In this document: positions 34,405-43,093 of the stretch, piece by piece
How the letters are laid out: each line of letters opens with the position of its first letter
How positions within the stretch are numbered: the stretch's first letter is position 1
Assembly: GCF_036924595.1 (NCBI RefSeq)
Contig: NZ_JAZHRV010000001.1
Coordinates: 2,542,001 to 2,606,000 of the forward strand
Length of the DNA stretch: 64,000 nt
Reading direction: 5' to 3'
Source of the DNA: Bradyrhizobium algeriense
GTDB taxonomy: Bacteria > Pseudomonadota > Alphaproteobacteria > Rhizobiales > Xanthobacteraceae
Notes under the pieces: generated by a model
What the model was told of the DNA's origin: nothing
What the model saw: the letters and a program-made list of their open reading frames with translations, nothing else
Databases searched by the model: none
Made by a program: the position numbers and the translations under genes

Positions 34405-35691
34405 ATGCAGGGACTGGCGAGATGGTTCGTTGCGGCGACCGCGGCCTTGGCGGCTGCGACCGGCGGTGCCGCCGCACAGGTAAAGGAGCTGCGGATCGGC
34501 TACCAGCCGAGCCCGATCCAGGACGCCTCGATTGCGATGTTCGAGGCCTGGGGCGCCAAGAACGGCGTCAAGATCGTCAAGGTGCCGAATTCCTACGGCG
34601 TCTATGTCGAGAAAATGACGGCGTCGCTGACGTCGAACGCCGACCAGTACGACGTCATCTGGCACAATGACGACTGGGGACAGACCTGGGCGCATCTGCT
34701 GGAGCCGACCGACGACGTCGAAGCCAATAAATACGCCGACAAATGGAGCATGGCACCGGTCGTGTTCGCCAATGCGGAAGGCAAGAACACCGTCGTGCCG
34801 ATGGGCCAGACCTTCAGCGTGTTCTTCTATCGCTCCGATCTGGTCAAGCCAGAGGAAGTGCCGAAGACGCTGGAAGAACTGATCACAACAAGCAAGAAGC
34901 TGCAGGCCGACGGCAAGGTCAAGTTCGGCTATGTCGGCGGCATGTCGATGAACCATAGCTGGTTCAGCTGGTTCTGGTCGATGTGGGGCAACAATTGCGA
35001 CGTGCTGATGCCGGCCTATGAGCGCGACAACAAGGTACTCGCAGCCAACGGATGGAAGTCCGGCCTGACCGAGCCATGCATGCAGCAGACCGTCGAATAT
35101 TGGTGGGACGCCATCAACACCCACAAGATCTCGCCGCGCGGCATGCCGGCCTATGACCGTAACGAGGCTAATGCCATCTTCATGTCCGGCGACGCCGCGT
35201 TCACCGTCGCCGACTCGCTGTGGTGGGGGACGTTCAACGACCCGGCCAAATCCAAGGTGGCCGGCAAGGTCGCAGCCGCGCGCTTCCCGCTCGGTCCCAA
35301 GCGGGCCAAACCCTTCGCCTGGGACGATATCTGGGGCTGGGCGATCCCGAAGTCGATTGCGCCGGAGCGCAAGAAGCTGGCCAAGCAGATGCTGGAAGCG
35401 ATGATGCTCGACGAGGAAGGCCAGACAAGGCTCTTCAAGATGACCGGCGCGCCGCCGCCCAACACGACGTTCTGGCCGAAGATTGCCGCCGAAGACTCCT
35501 TCATGAAGCTCTTGAAGGAATCGGTGCTGGATTCCCCGGATAAGGTGCGCGGCGCCTATTACTTCCCGCAATGGCCGGCCGTGCACAAGGCGTTCAACGA
35601 CACCGTCACCAGGGCCGTCACCGGCAAGCGCGAGGACATCGCAAGAGTGCTTGCCGAGGGCGCGCCGCTGGTCAGCAAGGCTGCGCAATAA
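34405..35691 (+). CDS. ABC transporter extracellular sugar-binding protein
   Basis: A 428-residue periplasmic binding protein with a signal peptide ending TGGAAAQ. MGQTFSVFFYRSDLVKPEEV is the common hinge region of family 1 extracellular solute-binding proteins. The two domains are rich in Trp (for example NHSWFSWFWSMWG), which fits stacking on a sugar ring. GAGGAGAGGCG precedes the ATG. A strong terminator follows, so the ATPase gene may be expressed at lower level. Confidence 0.9.
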   Translation: MQGLARWFVAATAALAAATGGAAAQVKELRIGYQPSPIQDASIAMFEAWGAKNGVKIVKVPNSYGVYVEKMTASLTSNADQYDVIWHNDDWGQTWAHLLEPTDDVEANKYADKWSMAPVVFANAEGKNTVVPMGQTFSVFFYRSDLVKPEEVPKTLEELITTSKKLQADGKVKFGYVGGMSMNHSWFSWFWSMWGNNCDVLMPAYERDNKVLAANGWKSGLTEPCMQQTVEYWWDAINTHKISPRGMPAYDRNEANAIFMSGDAAFTVADSLWWGTFNDPAKSKVAGKVAAARFPLGPKRAKPFAWDDIWGWAIPKSIAPERKKLAKQMLEAMMLDEEGQTRLFKMTGAPPPNTTFWPKIAAEDSFMKLLKESVLDSPDKVRGAYYFPQWPAVHKAFNDTVTRAVTGKREDIARVLAEGAPLVSKAAQ

Positions 35692-35704
35692 TCACGAACG
35701 CGAG

Positions 35705-35735
35705 GCCCGCCGCGCAAACTCGCGGCGGGCTTTTT
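35705..35735 (+). terminator. Rho-independent terminator between binding protein and ATPase genes
   Basis: A ten-base perfect GC stem GCCCGCCGCG (35705-35714) with its complement at 35721-35730, loop CAAACT, then TTTTT. In binding-protein operons such an internal terminator allows excess binding protein over the other subunits. Confidence 0.9.
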
Positions 35736-35771
35736 GAAACAGGCATCATCAGGTTAGGTCACGGCGGGGCA

Positions 35772-36869
35772 ATGGCGGCGATCACACTCCAAAAGCTCAA
35801 CAAGCATTATGGCACGCTGTTCCACGCCGTGAAGGACGTCGATCTCGAGATTGCCGACAAGGAATTCGTGGCGCTGGTCGGCCCGTCCGGATGCGGCAAG
35901 TCGACGACGCTGCGCATGATCGCAGGCCTGGAGGACATCACCAGCGGCGATATCCGCATCGGCAACAAGGTGGTCAATCATCTGCCGCCGCGCGACCGCG
36001 ACGTCGCCATGGTGTTCCAGAACTACGCGCTCTACCAGCACATGAGCGTCTACGACAATCTGGCGTTCGGCCTGCGCAACAAGAAGACGGCGGAAGCCGA
36101 GATCAAGGCGGCGATCGACCGCGCCGCCGGCATGCTCGGGCTGCATGATTTGCTCCAGCGCAAGCCCAGGCAATTATCTGGAGGACAGCAGCAGCGCGTC
36201 GCGCTCGGCCGCTGCATTGTGCGCAATCCGCAGGTGTTTTTGTTCGACGAGCCGCTGTCGAACCTCGATGCCAAGCTGCGCGCGCAGATGCGCATCGAGA
36301 TCAAGCGCCTGCATGCGGAGATTCCGACCACGTCGGTGTTCGTGACCCACGACCAGGTCGAGGCCATGACGCTCGGCGATCGCGTCGTGATCATGCGCGA
36401 TGGCAGGATTCAGCAGATCGGTACGCCGCTGCAGGTGTATGGCAAGCCCTCCAACAAGTTCGTCGCGGGCTTCATCGGCGCGCCCGCGATGAACTTCATC
36501 GACGTCGGCGTCCGCAGCGCAGCGGGTGTGACGTCAGTCGAGGCAGAAGGCCTGCGGCTCACGGTCGGGCCTGCGGACGCGTCTGCGCTCGCGGCCTACA
36601 GCGGCCGCCGCGTGATCCTGGGCGTGCGGCCGGAGCACCTCATGCTTGGTGGGGGCGCGCCGGGCCTTGGTTTCGACGCCCGCGTCGAGGTCGTCGAACA
36701 GCTCGGCTCCGAGATCTTGCTGGAGACGAGGGTAGGCAGCGCCAGCGTCACCGCCGCCCGCGTCCCTGCGGAAACCGTCATCGCGCGCGGCGATCAGGTC
36801 CGTCTTTCGGCACAGGCCGGCCGTCTGCATTTCTTCGATCCCGAGACCGAGTTGCCGATTTCGAGATGA
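35772..36869 (+). CDS. ABC sugar transporter ATPase (UgpC/MalK type)
   Basis: A 365-residue ATPase. Walker A is GPSGCGKST (37-45), the signature LSGGQQQR follows, then Walker B VFLFDEPLSNLDAKLR and the switch VFVTHDQVEAMTLGDR. The C-terminal 120 residues are the MalK-type regulatory domain with GVRPEHL. It powers the importer of the preceding genes. An ATG with weak ribosome site GGCGGGGC is used. Confidence 0.93.
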   Translation: MAAITLQKLNKHYGTLFHAVKDVDLEIADKEFVALVGPSGCGKSTTLRMIAGLEDITSGDIRIGNKVVNHLPPRDRDVAMVFQNYALYQHMSVYDNLAFGLRNKKTAEAEIKAAIDRAAGMLGLHDLLQRKPRQLSGGQQQRVALGRCIVRNPQVFLFDEPLSNLDAKLRAQMRIEIKRLHAEIPTTSVFVTHDQVEAMTLGDRVVIMRDGRIQQIGTPLQVYGKPSNKFVAGFIGAPAMNFIDVGVRSAAGVTSVEAEGLRLTVGPADASALAAYSGRRVILGVRPEHLMLGGGAPGLGFDARVEVVEQLGSEILLETRVGSASVTAARVPAETVIARGDQVRLSAQAGRLHFFDPETELPISR

Positions 36870-36978
36870 ATCAAGCCGAAACGCGCTGTTTTTGCTGTCA
36901 AAAGGCAGGGCTCCCCAAAAAAGATGGAACCATCGCGCCCCTCGCGCATTGTCGGGCCTGTCACGGAACAGGTGAGGC

Positions 36979-37203
36979 ATGCTGGTCGAGCGCGGAATTC
37001 AGGTCATGAACTTCGAGGTGGTGGGCGATGCCTACGCCATCGCGTCGAACTACCTGCGCAAGACCGGCGCCATTGCCGATAGCCTCGTCACCGACGAGCG
37101 ATTGCTCCAAATCATAGTGAAGATGTACCAGCACGGCGAATTCAACAGGCTTAGGCTCGCCAACAAGGCAATCGCCGAATTCGAAGCGTACATACCGGCC
37201 TGA
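36979..37203 (+). CDS. Small hypothetical protein
   Basis: A 74-residue mostly helical protein (for example AYAIASNYLRKTGAIADSLV) with no signal peptide or known motif. An internal ATG at 37006 (MNFEVVGDAYAIA) is also possible. It lies 36 bases before a second small gene on the same strand. Function unknown. Confidence 0.55.
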   Translation: MLVERGIQVMNFEVVGDAYAIASNYLRKTGAIADSLVTDERLLQIIVKMYQHGEFNRLRLANKAIAEFEAYIPA

Positions 37204-37239
37204 CCGCATCACCCGCATCACGCAACTCAGGAGGAATCC

Positions 37240-37461
37240 ATGGAAGCCGCGATCGACCGCATCATGCAGACCTATGACCTGCTTGTGAACCGCTCCGCCG
37301 CGGCCAACAACGAGGCGCGCGTCAAGGTGACCGAATATCTCACCACGCTGGTGGAAGCGGGCGAGAAGGATCCGCACCGGCTTACCGTGTGCGGGCTGAC
37401 CTATTTGCGCCAGCTCGACGGCAGCAACGATCCGGTGAAGTCGGGGTATACGGGGCTGTGA
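37240..37461 (+). CDS. Small hypothetical protein
   Basis: A 73-residue soluble protein, MEAAIDRIMQTYDLLVNRSA at the N-terminus, with a strong ribosome site AGGAGGAATCC before the ATG, which makes it a real gene. It is probably co-transcribed with the small gene before it. No family recognised. Confidence 0.7.
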   Translation: MEAAIDRIMQTYDLLVNRSAAANNEARVKVTEYLTTLVEAGEKDPHRLTVCGLTYLRQLDGSNDPVKSGYTGL

Positions 37462-37558
37462 AGGTTGGGCGAGCTTGACCGGGACGAGGGCCGGAGAGAG
37501 CCTTGCTGGCATTTGCGCTCCGCCATAGATTTGCTGATCCTCTCGATGGAGGCTCGCC

Positions 37559-37915
37559 ATGATCTCAATCACCCGTCGCTTGTTCCTGTCGCTGGCAGCC
37601 GCCCTCGCACCGGCTTCCGCCATCGCCCATCACGGCTGGGGTGGATACGATACGTCGAAATCGTTCACCGTCACTGGCAAGATCCTGAAATCGACCTTCG
37701 CGAACCCGCATTGCGAGATCGAGATGGAGGTCGACGGCAAGCACTGGCACTTCGTCCTGGCGCCGCCGGCGCGCATGCAGGCGCGGGGCGCGACTGCTGA
37801 CCTGATCGCCGTCGGCAAGACCTGCACCGTGTTCGGCTATCCCCATACCAGCAAGCCGGACGAGGCGCGGATCGAGTACATCGTGCTCGAAGGCAAGCGC
37901 ATCGAATTGCGGTAG
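37559..37915 (+). CDS. DUF6152 family exported protein
   Basis: A 118-residue protein with a signal peptide (cleavage after ASAIA) and the DUF6152 landmarks HHGWGGYDTSK, NPHCEIEMEVDGKHW and APPARMQARG. The mature N-terminal His-His-Gly-Trp may bind metal or ligand. It is followed six bases later by a membrane protein gene, a pairing common for DUF6152. Function unknown. Confidence 0.75.
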   Translation: MISITRRLFLSLAAALAPASAIAHHGWGGYDTSKSFTVTGKILKSTFANPHCEIEMEVDGKHWHFVLAPPARMQARGATADLIAVGKTCTVFGYPHTSKPDEARIEYIVLEGKRIELR

Positions 37916-37921
37916 GGCGGC

Positions 37922-38410
37922 GTGGAGCATCAGGCAGCCCCATCGATTTTCCTGACTTTGCAGGAAAGCGCGCTGGGCCATGCGATGCGCTCTTCACCCG
38001 CGCTCTATCCCGCGGTCGAGATCCTGCACATCATCGGCTTCGTGGTGCTGGTGGGGTCGATCCTGGCGCTCGATTTGAGGATGCTGGGGCTCGGGCGCGC
38101 GATTGCGATCCCACCGATGGCGCGATTGCTGTTGCCGTTGTCGCGCGCCGGCTTTGTGCTCGCGATCAGCATGGGATTTTTGCTGTTCTCCGCCGATGCA
38201 TCGCATGTCGTGAAAAACCCGGCGTTCCAAAGCAAGCTGCTGCTGATTGCGGCGGCGCTGGTCAACGTCGTGATCGCGCATTCAGGCCCATGGCGTCATG
38301 TTGAGAGCTGGCATGACAAAGCCTCCGGCGGCGCCAAAGCCACGGCGCTGATCTCGCTTGTGCTGTGGCTCGGTGCGATCTGCGCCGGCCGCCTGATCGC
38401 GTATTTCTGA
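37922..38410 (+). CDS. DUF6644 family membrane protein
   Basis: A 162-residue protein with four membrane segments. SPALYPAVEILHIIGFVVLVG and the following LDLRMLG are landmarks of DUF6644. It uses a GTG start six bases after the DUF6152 stop; its stop overlaps the next possible start (TGATG). Probably the membrane partner of the DUF6152 protein. Confidence 0.7.
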   Translation: MEHQAAPSIFLTLQESALGHAMRSSPALYPAVEILHIIGFVVLVGSILALDLRMLGLGRAIAIPPMARLLLPLSRAGFVLAISMGFLLFSADASHVVKNPAFQSKLLLIAAALVNVVIAHSGPWRHVESWHDKASGGAKATALISLVLWLGAICAGRLIAYF

Positions 38411-38421
38411 TGGAGGCCGCC

Positions 38422-38997
38422 ATGCGTCGCATGCGTTTTGCCACCTTCGCGCTCCTTCTCGGCTTCTGTAGCGCCGCAGAGGTCGCCGACGCCGACGACG
38501 CGGCCGATGCCTGGAAGGCCTTGCGGGCAGGCGGCCACGTCGCCCTGATGCGTCACGCCGATGCGCCGGGTGGCTTCGGCGATCCGCCGGGATTCCGCGT
38601 CGATGATTGTGCCACGCAGCGCAACCTCAGCGAAAAGGGGCGGGCGGATGCGGCAAAAATTGGTGTGCAGCTCAAAAGGGAAGGGATTGCATTCGAGAAA
38701 ATCCTGAGTTCGCCGTGGTGCCGATGCATCGACACCGCCAGGTTGCTGAACCTGGGCACAGTCGAGACCGCGGCGACGTTCGGCAATGTCGTGGTGCTGC
38801 GAGATCAAAGAGAGGCGCTCACCACCGGCGCTCGCGCGCTCATCGCCAAATGGGCCGGGCGCGGAAACCTGCTGGTCGCGACGCATGGCGCGAACATTCA
38901 GGCGCTGACCGGTATCTCGCCCGCCAGCGGCGAGATCGTCGTTATCAAAGGCGGCAACGACCGCGCCGAACCTGTCGGTCGCCTGCTTCTCGATTGA
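38422..38997 (+). CDS. Exported histidine phosphatase family protein
   Basis: A 191-residue protein with a signal peptide and a histidine phosphatase domain; the catalytic RHG-type motif is LMRHADAPGG and the second His is in LLVATHGANIQALTG. It lacks the Gly of the classic RHG motif (RHA), as many SixA/Ais-like members do. GGAGG five bases before the ATG at 38422 decides the start; an ATG at 38410 is possible. It ends a short operon with the DUF6152 and DUF6644 genes. Confidence 0.82.
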   Translation: MRRMRFATFALLLGFCSAAEVADADDAADAWKALRAGGHVALMRHADAPGGFGDPPGFRVDDCATQRNLSEKGRADAAKIGVQLKREGIAFEKILSSPWCRCIDTARLLNLGTVETAATFGNVVVLRDQREALTTGARALIAKWAGRGNLLVATHGANIQALTGISPASGEIVVIKGGNDRAEPVGRLLLD

Positions 38998-39010
38998 TGG
39001 CTGGCGAGAA

Positions 39011-39262
39011 TTATCGCGCGTCCGCCCTCGCATCTTTGTTGCGGTAACGGTTCCAGTTGGCGATCACGGCCTCATATCTGAGCGCCTTCGCTGCAGTCTG
39101 GGTGGGCGCGCCTTCGCCTTGCGTCCCATGGGTCTTCGTATCTGGAAAAACGATAAAGTATCCGAGCAGACCGACGACCATCGTCCCGTAGATCAGGAAG
39201 GCCGTTGTCAGCCAGCACCGTGAATTGGTCCGGCGCTCTTTCTGTGGGAATGAGCTTTCCAT
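39011..39262 (-). CDS. Small hypothetical membrane protein
   Basis: An 83-residue protein with one membrane segment (TAFLIYGTMVVGLLGYFIVF) after a polar N-terminus MESSFPQKERR. No clear ribosome site. It converges with the histidine phosphatase gene. No family recognised. Confidence 0.4.
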   Translation of the reverse strand: MESSFPQKERRTNSRCWLTTAFLIYGTMVVGLLGYFIVFPDTKTHGTQGEGAPTQTAAKALRYEAVIANWNRYRNKDARADAR

Positions 39263-39393
39263 GTTGGGAAATCCATCTGTCAGCCCCGGGCGTTTATGGA
39301 CCCACCCGAAGCATTGCGCTGTGAACTGGATCACGAAGGGCATATTTCAACGACGCCGCGCTACGCGGCCGGCGCAGGCTGCAGGGCATGCGG

Positions 39394-39609
39394 CTAATTG
39401 CGCTTCGCCGAATAAACAAATGATTGGTCGTCGTAGTCATCCGTCGCAAGCTTGTTCACGTCACCCGCAAGCTCCTTGAGCGACATGATGCCGCCGACGA
39501 CGTTTGGATGATTCTTTGCAGGAAGTGGCGCTCGCGTCGTGGCGGCTGTCGCGACGACCGCGAGCAGAGCGACAGCTACGAAACTGGTGATCGTTCGATG
39601 TTTCGTCAT
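39394..39609 (-). CDS. Small exported hypothetical protein
   Basis: A 71-residue protein with a signal peptide (VAVALLAVVATAATTRA) and a short polar mature part with PNVVGGIMSLKELAGDVNKL. GGAGATTTCCC precedes the ATG. Rhizobial genomes have many such short exported proteins; the function is unknown. Confidence 0.6.
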   Translation of the reverse strand: MTKHRTITSFVAVALLAVVATAATTRAPLPAKNHPNVVGGIMSLKELAGDVNKLATDDYDDQSFVYSAKRN

Positions 39610-39901
39610 GGGAAATCTCCGTTCCCCAGCCCATGACTGTACGTCAAGGGAACAACGGCGTGGTTCAACGTCAGGCCGATAAAATGAAGGGCAGGATCGG
39701 TGTCGAAAATTGCGGCCGAGGTAACAGGACCTGGCGTACGCTTGATGCGGGTAAGCATGCCACACTGTGCGGCAAGCGGGACACATTCGGGAGCCGCGCT
39801 TGTTCGAGGCAGTGATCGCGGATCGTCTGGAAGAGCCGTTCATCGGGTGAGAGATCGAAAGCGGTGCCCGACAGGCCGCGAGAACGCAAAAATGTATCCA
39901 C

Positions 39902-39979
39902 CGTCATTGCGAGCGAAGCGAAGCAATCCATGTCCCGGCACAAAGAAGAATGGATTGCTTCGCTTCGCTCGCAATGACG
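39902..39979. repeat. Bradyrhizobium-type palindromic repeat, intact copy
   Basis: Perfect 30-base arms (39902-39931 and 39950-39979) around an 18-base loop. The arms contain GCGAGCGAAGCGAAGCAATC. It lies in a 451-base gap (39610-40060) in which no gene is seen. Confidence 0.9.
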
Positions 39980-40060
39980 CGGAGAGGCTGCGACGTACCG
40001 GATCGCCCGGTCGAGCCGGCCGATGACAGGGCTGTTTGAAAACTGAATCGGAAATGCCGC

Positions 40061-40552
40061 CTACTTCTCCACATGCTGCCCGACGAACGACGCCAGCGGC
40101 TGGCCTTGCTCGACGATATAGGTCGATAGCATCCGTCCCGTTTCCGGACCGAGGTCACGCGCATTGTGCGGAGTCCGCGGCGGGATGAGGAAACCGTCGC
40201 CGGCGCGCAGGATGACGGTGGGACGTCCCTCGACCTTCATCTCGACCTCGCCGGCGATGATGTAGCCGACCTCTTCGCCGGGATGGACGTGCCATCCGGA
40301 TTCGACGCCTGCGGGAATCTCCGTCTCCACCTGCACGATCTCGCGGCCCGGGATCGACGACGGCGCGCGCTGGATGATCCGCCGGACAAGTTTGCCGGCC
40401 AGGTCGTCGCGCGGCCGCTCGGATGCCGCCGAGGTTCGATCACTCGCGGCGCCCTGTGTCGTCTGAGCCGATGCCGGTGCGGCTGAAAGCATTAAGGCCA
40501 GCGCGAGCGCGGTTACCGGAATAAGGGAGAAGCTCTTGGATAGCGTACGCAT
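40061..40552 (-). CDS. Exported cupin domain protein
   Basis: A 163-residue protein with a signal peptide (ending APASAQ) and a single cupin barrel. The metal ligands are in GWHVHPGEEVGYIIAGEVEM and TPHNARD (His, His, Glu, His). A GGAGA lies seven bases before the ATG. It follows the VOC gene on the same strand by 85 bases and may be in its operon. The substrate is unknown. Confidence 0.8.
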   Translation of the reverse strand: MRTLSKSFSLIPVTALALALMLSAAPASAQTTQGAASDRTSAASERPRDDLAGKLVRRIIQRAPSSIPGREIVQVETEIPAGVESGWHVHPGEEVGYIIAGEVEMKVEGRPTVILRAGDGFLIPPRTPHNARDLGPETGRMLSTYIVEQGQPLASFVGQHVEK

Positions 40553-40637
40553 TGCAAATCTCCATGATGGGTTGGTTGGATGCATCGGCGGCGAAATCGC
40601 CAGGACCTGCCGCCGATGCCTGTCGCACAAGTGCTGT

Positions 40638-41315
40638 TCATGCGGCCTGCTGCTGGCCGTGCTGTTCGTTGACGATGTAGTCGGCATACCAGTCCGGCCA
40701 GTTCTCGTCGTGCTTGCCGCCGTTCTGCTTCTCGTACTCGCCATGGGCGGCGGCCGCCCGGCGGAACGCGGCGGCGAGATCGGCCGACGAGGTGAACGAG
40801 GTGCCGTTGCCGTCGATGCGGCCGGGCAATCGCGCGGTGACTTCCTGCAGCAGCCAGCCATTGCCGTCGGGATCGCTGAACGAGGCATACGAACGATAGC
40901 TGCCGCGTGCCGGATCCGGGCCGCTCAGCCGGACCCGCCCGAACAGATAGGGCTCGTCCGTACCAACGTGCACATCGCCGCCGGCGTGAAACGCTTCACT
41001 GATCGCAACGCCACGGCCCAGCAACGCGTTGCGGGCGGCCTCGATGTCGGAGACGACCAAATAGAGGCCTTGCGCGGAGCCGGGCGCGGCGGAGGTGACG
41101 TTCTTGCCGAAGATCACCGAGGTGTTGGAGCCGGGCGGGGTGAACTGGATCACGCGGTAATCGTCGGGGCCGGCGAAATCGGCGTCGAGCCGCCAGCCGA
41201 GTTTTGCATAAAACTGCTTGGCGCGTTCGACGTCGGAGACCGGGATGACGACGATTTCGAGCTTCAGGTCGACCGCCGGCGCATTCGAGGTCTGGCTTGC
41301 AGATGTGGTGGTCAT
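40638..41315 (-). CDS. VOC family (glyoxalase-like) protein
   Basis: A 225-residue protein; residues 17-150 form the vicinal-oxygen-chelate fold (KLEIVVIPVSDVERAKQFY, then ASFSDPDGNGWLLQEV). The C-terminal 70 residues are a helical extension ending in a Gln/Ala-rich tail. It is divergent from an OhrR-like regulator and has a strong promoter. Members of this type bind or modify small organic molecules; the reaction is not known. Confidence 0.85.
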   Translation of the reverse strand: MTTTSASQTSNAPAVDLKLEIVVIPVSDVERAKQFYAKLGWRLDADFAGPDDYRVIQFTPPGSNTSVIFGKNVTSAAPGSAQGLYLVVSDIEAARNALLGRGVAISEAFHAGGDVHVGTDEPYLFGRVRLSGPDPARGSYRSYASFSDPDGNGWLLQEVTARLPGRIDGNGTSFTSSADLAAAFRRAAAAHGEYEKQNGGKHDENWPDWYADYIVNEQHGQQQAA

Positions 41316-41341
41316 GGCTTTTCTCCTCTGATTAGATCGTG

Positions 41342-41421
41342 TGCGATATATTCGCGTGCGGTCTATAAATACCCCGGGGACCCGACTGTCAACCCTTCCG
41401 ATTTAATCGGATGCGATATAT
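41342..41421. promoter_or_regulatory. Divergent promoter and operator, VOC and OhrR-like genes
   Basis: On the minus strand TTGACA (41392-41387), 17 bases, TTTATA (41369-41364) form a strong promoter for the VOC gene. TGCGATATAT occurs twice, at 41342-41351 (at the predicted start of transcription, extended to TGCGATATATTCGC) and at 41412-41421, near the regulator. The repeats are candidate sites for the OhrR-like protein. Confidence 0.6.
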
Positions 41422-41466
41422 ATGGATGCGAGACTTCACATGTTCGTGTCGAAAAGGACGACCTCG

Positions 41467-42012
41467 ATGAAACCGAATGATGGTCCCAAATCCGGTCAGG
41501 CGGCCGGTTCCAGGGAGAATTCCCGAGATAATTCCAAAGACAATTCAAAGGCTCCCCAGAGGGCGAAACCGCCGGGGGCCGACCGGCGCCTTGGCGATTT
41601 CCTGTGCTTTGCGATCTACTCGGCCAACCTCGCCTTCGGCCGGGCTTACCGGAAGGGCCTTGAGGATCTCGGCCTGACCTATCCGCAATGGATCGCGATC
41701 GTGGCCTTGTGGGAGCAGGACGGCCAGACAGTGAGCGAGCTTGGCGAAAAGATGTTCCTGGAATCCAACACGCTGACGCCGGTCCTGAAAAAGCTCGAGG
41801 TCATGGGCTATGTGCACCGCCAGCGCGATCCTGCAGACGAGCGGCAGGTGCGCATCAGCCTCACCGAGGCCGGTCGGCTTCTGCGCGAGAAGGGCATGCA
41901 CATGAACCTCGTCGCCTCGACCGGATTGAAGCCGGACGAGTTCGCGCGGCTGCAGGAAACTGTCGTCACGCTGCGCGACAATCTGATCAAGGCAACGGCG
42001 GAGGAGGCGTGA
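41467..42012 (+). CDS. OhrR-like MarR family regulator
   Basis: A 181-residue regulator. Residues 1-40 are a polar low-complexity tail; the MarR fold follows. C47 in DFLCFAIYSANLAF matches the peroxide-sensing cysteine of OhrR, and LTYPQWIAIVALWEQDG and LESNTLTPVLKKLE are OhrR-like. It probably senses an oxidant or electrophile and controls the divergent VOC and cupin genes and perhaps the SDR gene downstream. The ATG at 41467 has AGGA eight bases before it; upstream ATGs at 41422 and 41440 fit less well. Confidence 0.82.
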   Translation: MKPNDGPKSGQAAGSRENSRDNSKDNSKAPQRAKPPGADRRLGDFLCFAIYSANLAFGRAYRKGLEDLGLTYPQWIAIVALWEQDGQTVSELGEKMFLESNTLTPVLKKLEVMGYVHRQRDPADERQVRISLTEAGRLLREKGMHMNLVASTGLKPDEFARLQETVVTLRDNLIKATAEEA

Positions 42013-42075
42013 CGGTGCGCTCGATCGGCGCTTCGATGTGATCGGCCGTCGGCGACGCATAAAGGGGAATTTGCG

Positions 42076-43053
42076 ATGAATGTTGCGCCACACGAGGGCT
42101 CGCTTCGTGGACGTATCGCCGTCGTGGCAGGCGCGACGCGCGGCGCCGGCCGCGGCATCGCTACAGCGCTCGGCGAGGCCGGCGCGACGGTGATCTGCAC
42201 CGGCCGCAGCAGCACGCGCGCCGATGCCCCGACGCGATCCGACTATGACCGGCCCGAGACGATCGAGGAGACAGCCGAGCTTGTGACCACACTCGGCGGC
42301 AAGGGCGTCGCCATCGCCGTCGACCATCTCGAACCGGCGCAGGTCGCGGCGCTGGCCGAACGCATCCGCGCCGAGCACGGCCGCATCGACGTGCTCGTCA
42401 ACGACATCTGGGGTGCCGAAGTGCTGAAAGGTGCCCCGCCGCAATGGAACACCCCGATCTGGAAGCTGGACCTGCAGAAGGGCTTGCGGATCCTGCGGCT
42501 CGGCATCGAGACGCATCTGGTGACGTCGCATTATCTGTTGCCGCTATTGGTCGCGCAGCCCGGCGGCCTGCTCATCGAAGTCACCGACGGCACCGCCGAC
42601 TACAACGCGCAGCATTACCGGATCTCGGTGTTCTATGACCTCGTCAAGCAGAGCGTGAATCGTCTCGCCTTCTCGCAAGGTCGTGAACTCGCGCCGCACG
42701 GCGCGACGGCGGTTGCAATCACGCCAGGCTGGCTGCGCTCCGAGATGATGCTGGAGAATTTCGGCGTCACCGAAACCAACTGGCGCGAGGCGCTAACGGA
42801 GCGGGGAGGCGGCCGGCCACCGGCGCCGCCCGATTTCGCGCTGTCGGAATCGCCGCGCTATGTCGGCCGCGCCGTGGCTGCGCTTGCCGCCGATCCTGAT
42901 CGTGGCAAGTGGAATCAGAAGTCGGTAAGCTCCGGCGAGCTCGCCCGCCACTATGGTTTTACCGATATCGATGGCTCGCGGCCCGACATCTGGCGCTACA
43001 CCGCCGAAGTCCGGGAGGGCGGCAAGGTGGCAGACCCTGGCGACTACCGCTAG
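42076..43053 (+). CDS. SDR family oxidoreductase
   Basis: A 325-residue NAD(P)-dependent enzyme. The cofactor motif is VVAGATRGAGRGIATALGEAG and the active Tyr and Lys are in FYDLVKQ. It is longer than usual for an SDR, with a 60-residue C-terminal extension after PPAPPDFALSESPRYVG. It follows the OhrR-like gene by 63 bases and may be under its control. AAAGGGGAATTTGCG precedes the ATG. Confidence 0.88.
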   Translation: MNVAPHEGSLRGRIAVVAGATRGAGRGIATALGEAGATVICTGRSSTRADAPTRSDYDRPETIEETAELVTTLGGKGVAIAVDHLEPAQVAALAERIRAEHGRIDVLVNDIWGAEVLKGAPPQWNTPIWKLDLQKGLRILRLGIETHLVTSHYLLPLLVAQPGGLLIEVTDGTADYNAQHYRISVFYDLVKQSVNRLAFSQGRELAPHGATAVAITPGWLRSEMMLENFGVTETNWREALTERGGGRPPAPPDFALSESPRYVGRAVAALAADPDRGKWNQKSVSSGELARHYGFTDIDGSRPDIWRYTAEVREGGKVADPGDYR

Positions 43054-43093
43054 AGTTGTCGTGCACTTGAGTGAGAATGAAAGTAGCAGCCTG

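Noticed and set aside
34348..35688. A 446-residue minus-strand frame opposite the sugar-binding protein
   Set aside because: Antisense shadow; the binding protein has a signal peptide, ribosome site and terminator.
39902..39979. Perfect 30-base hairpin considered as a terminator or small RNA
   Set aside because: No T-tract on either strand, and similar copies occur at several unrelated places; it is better called a dispersed repeat.
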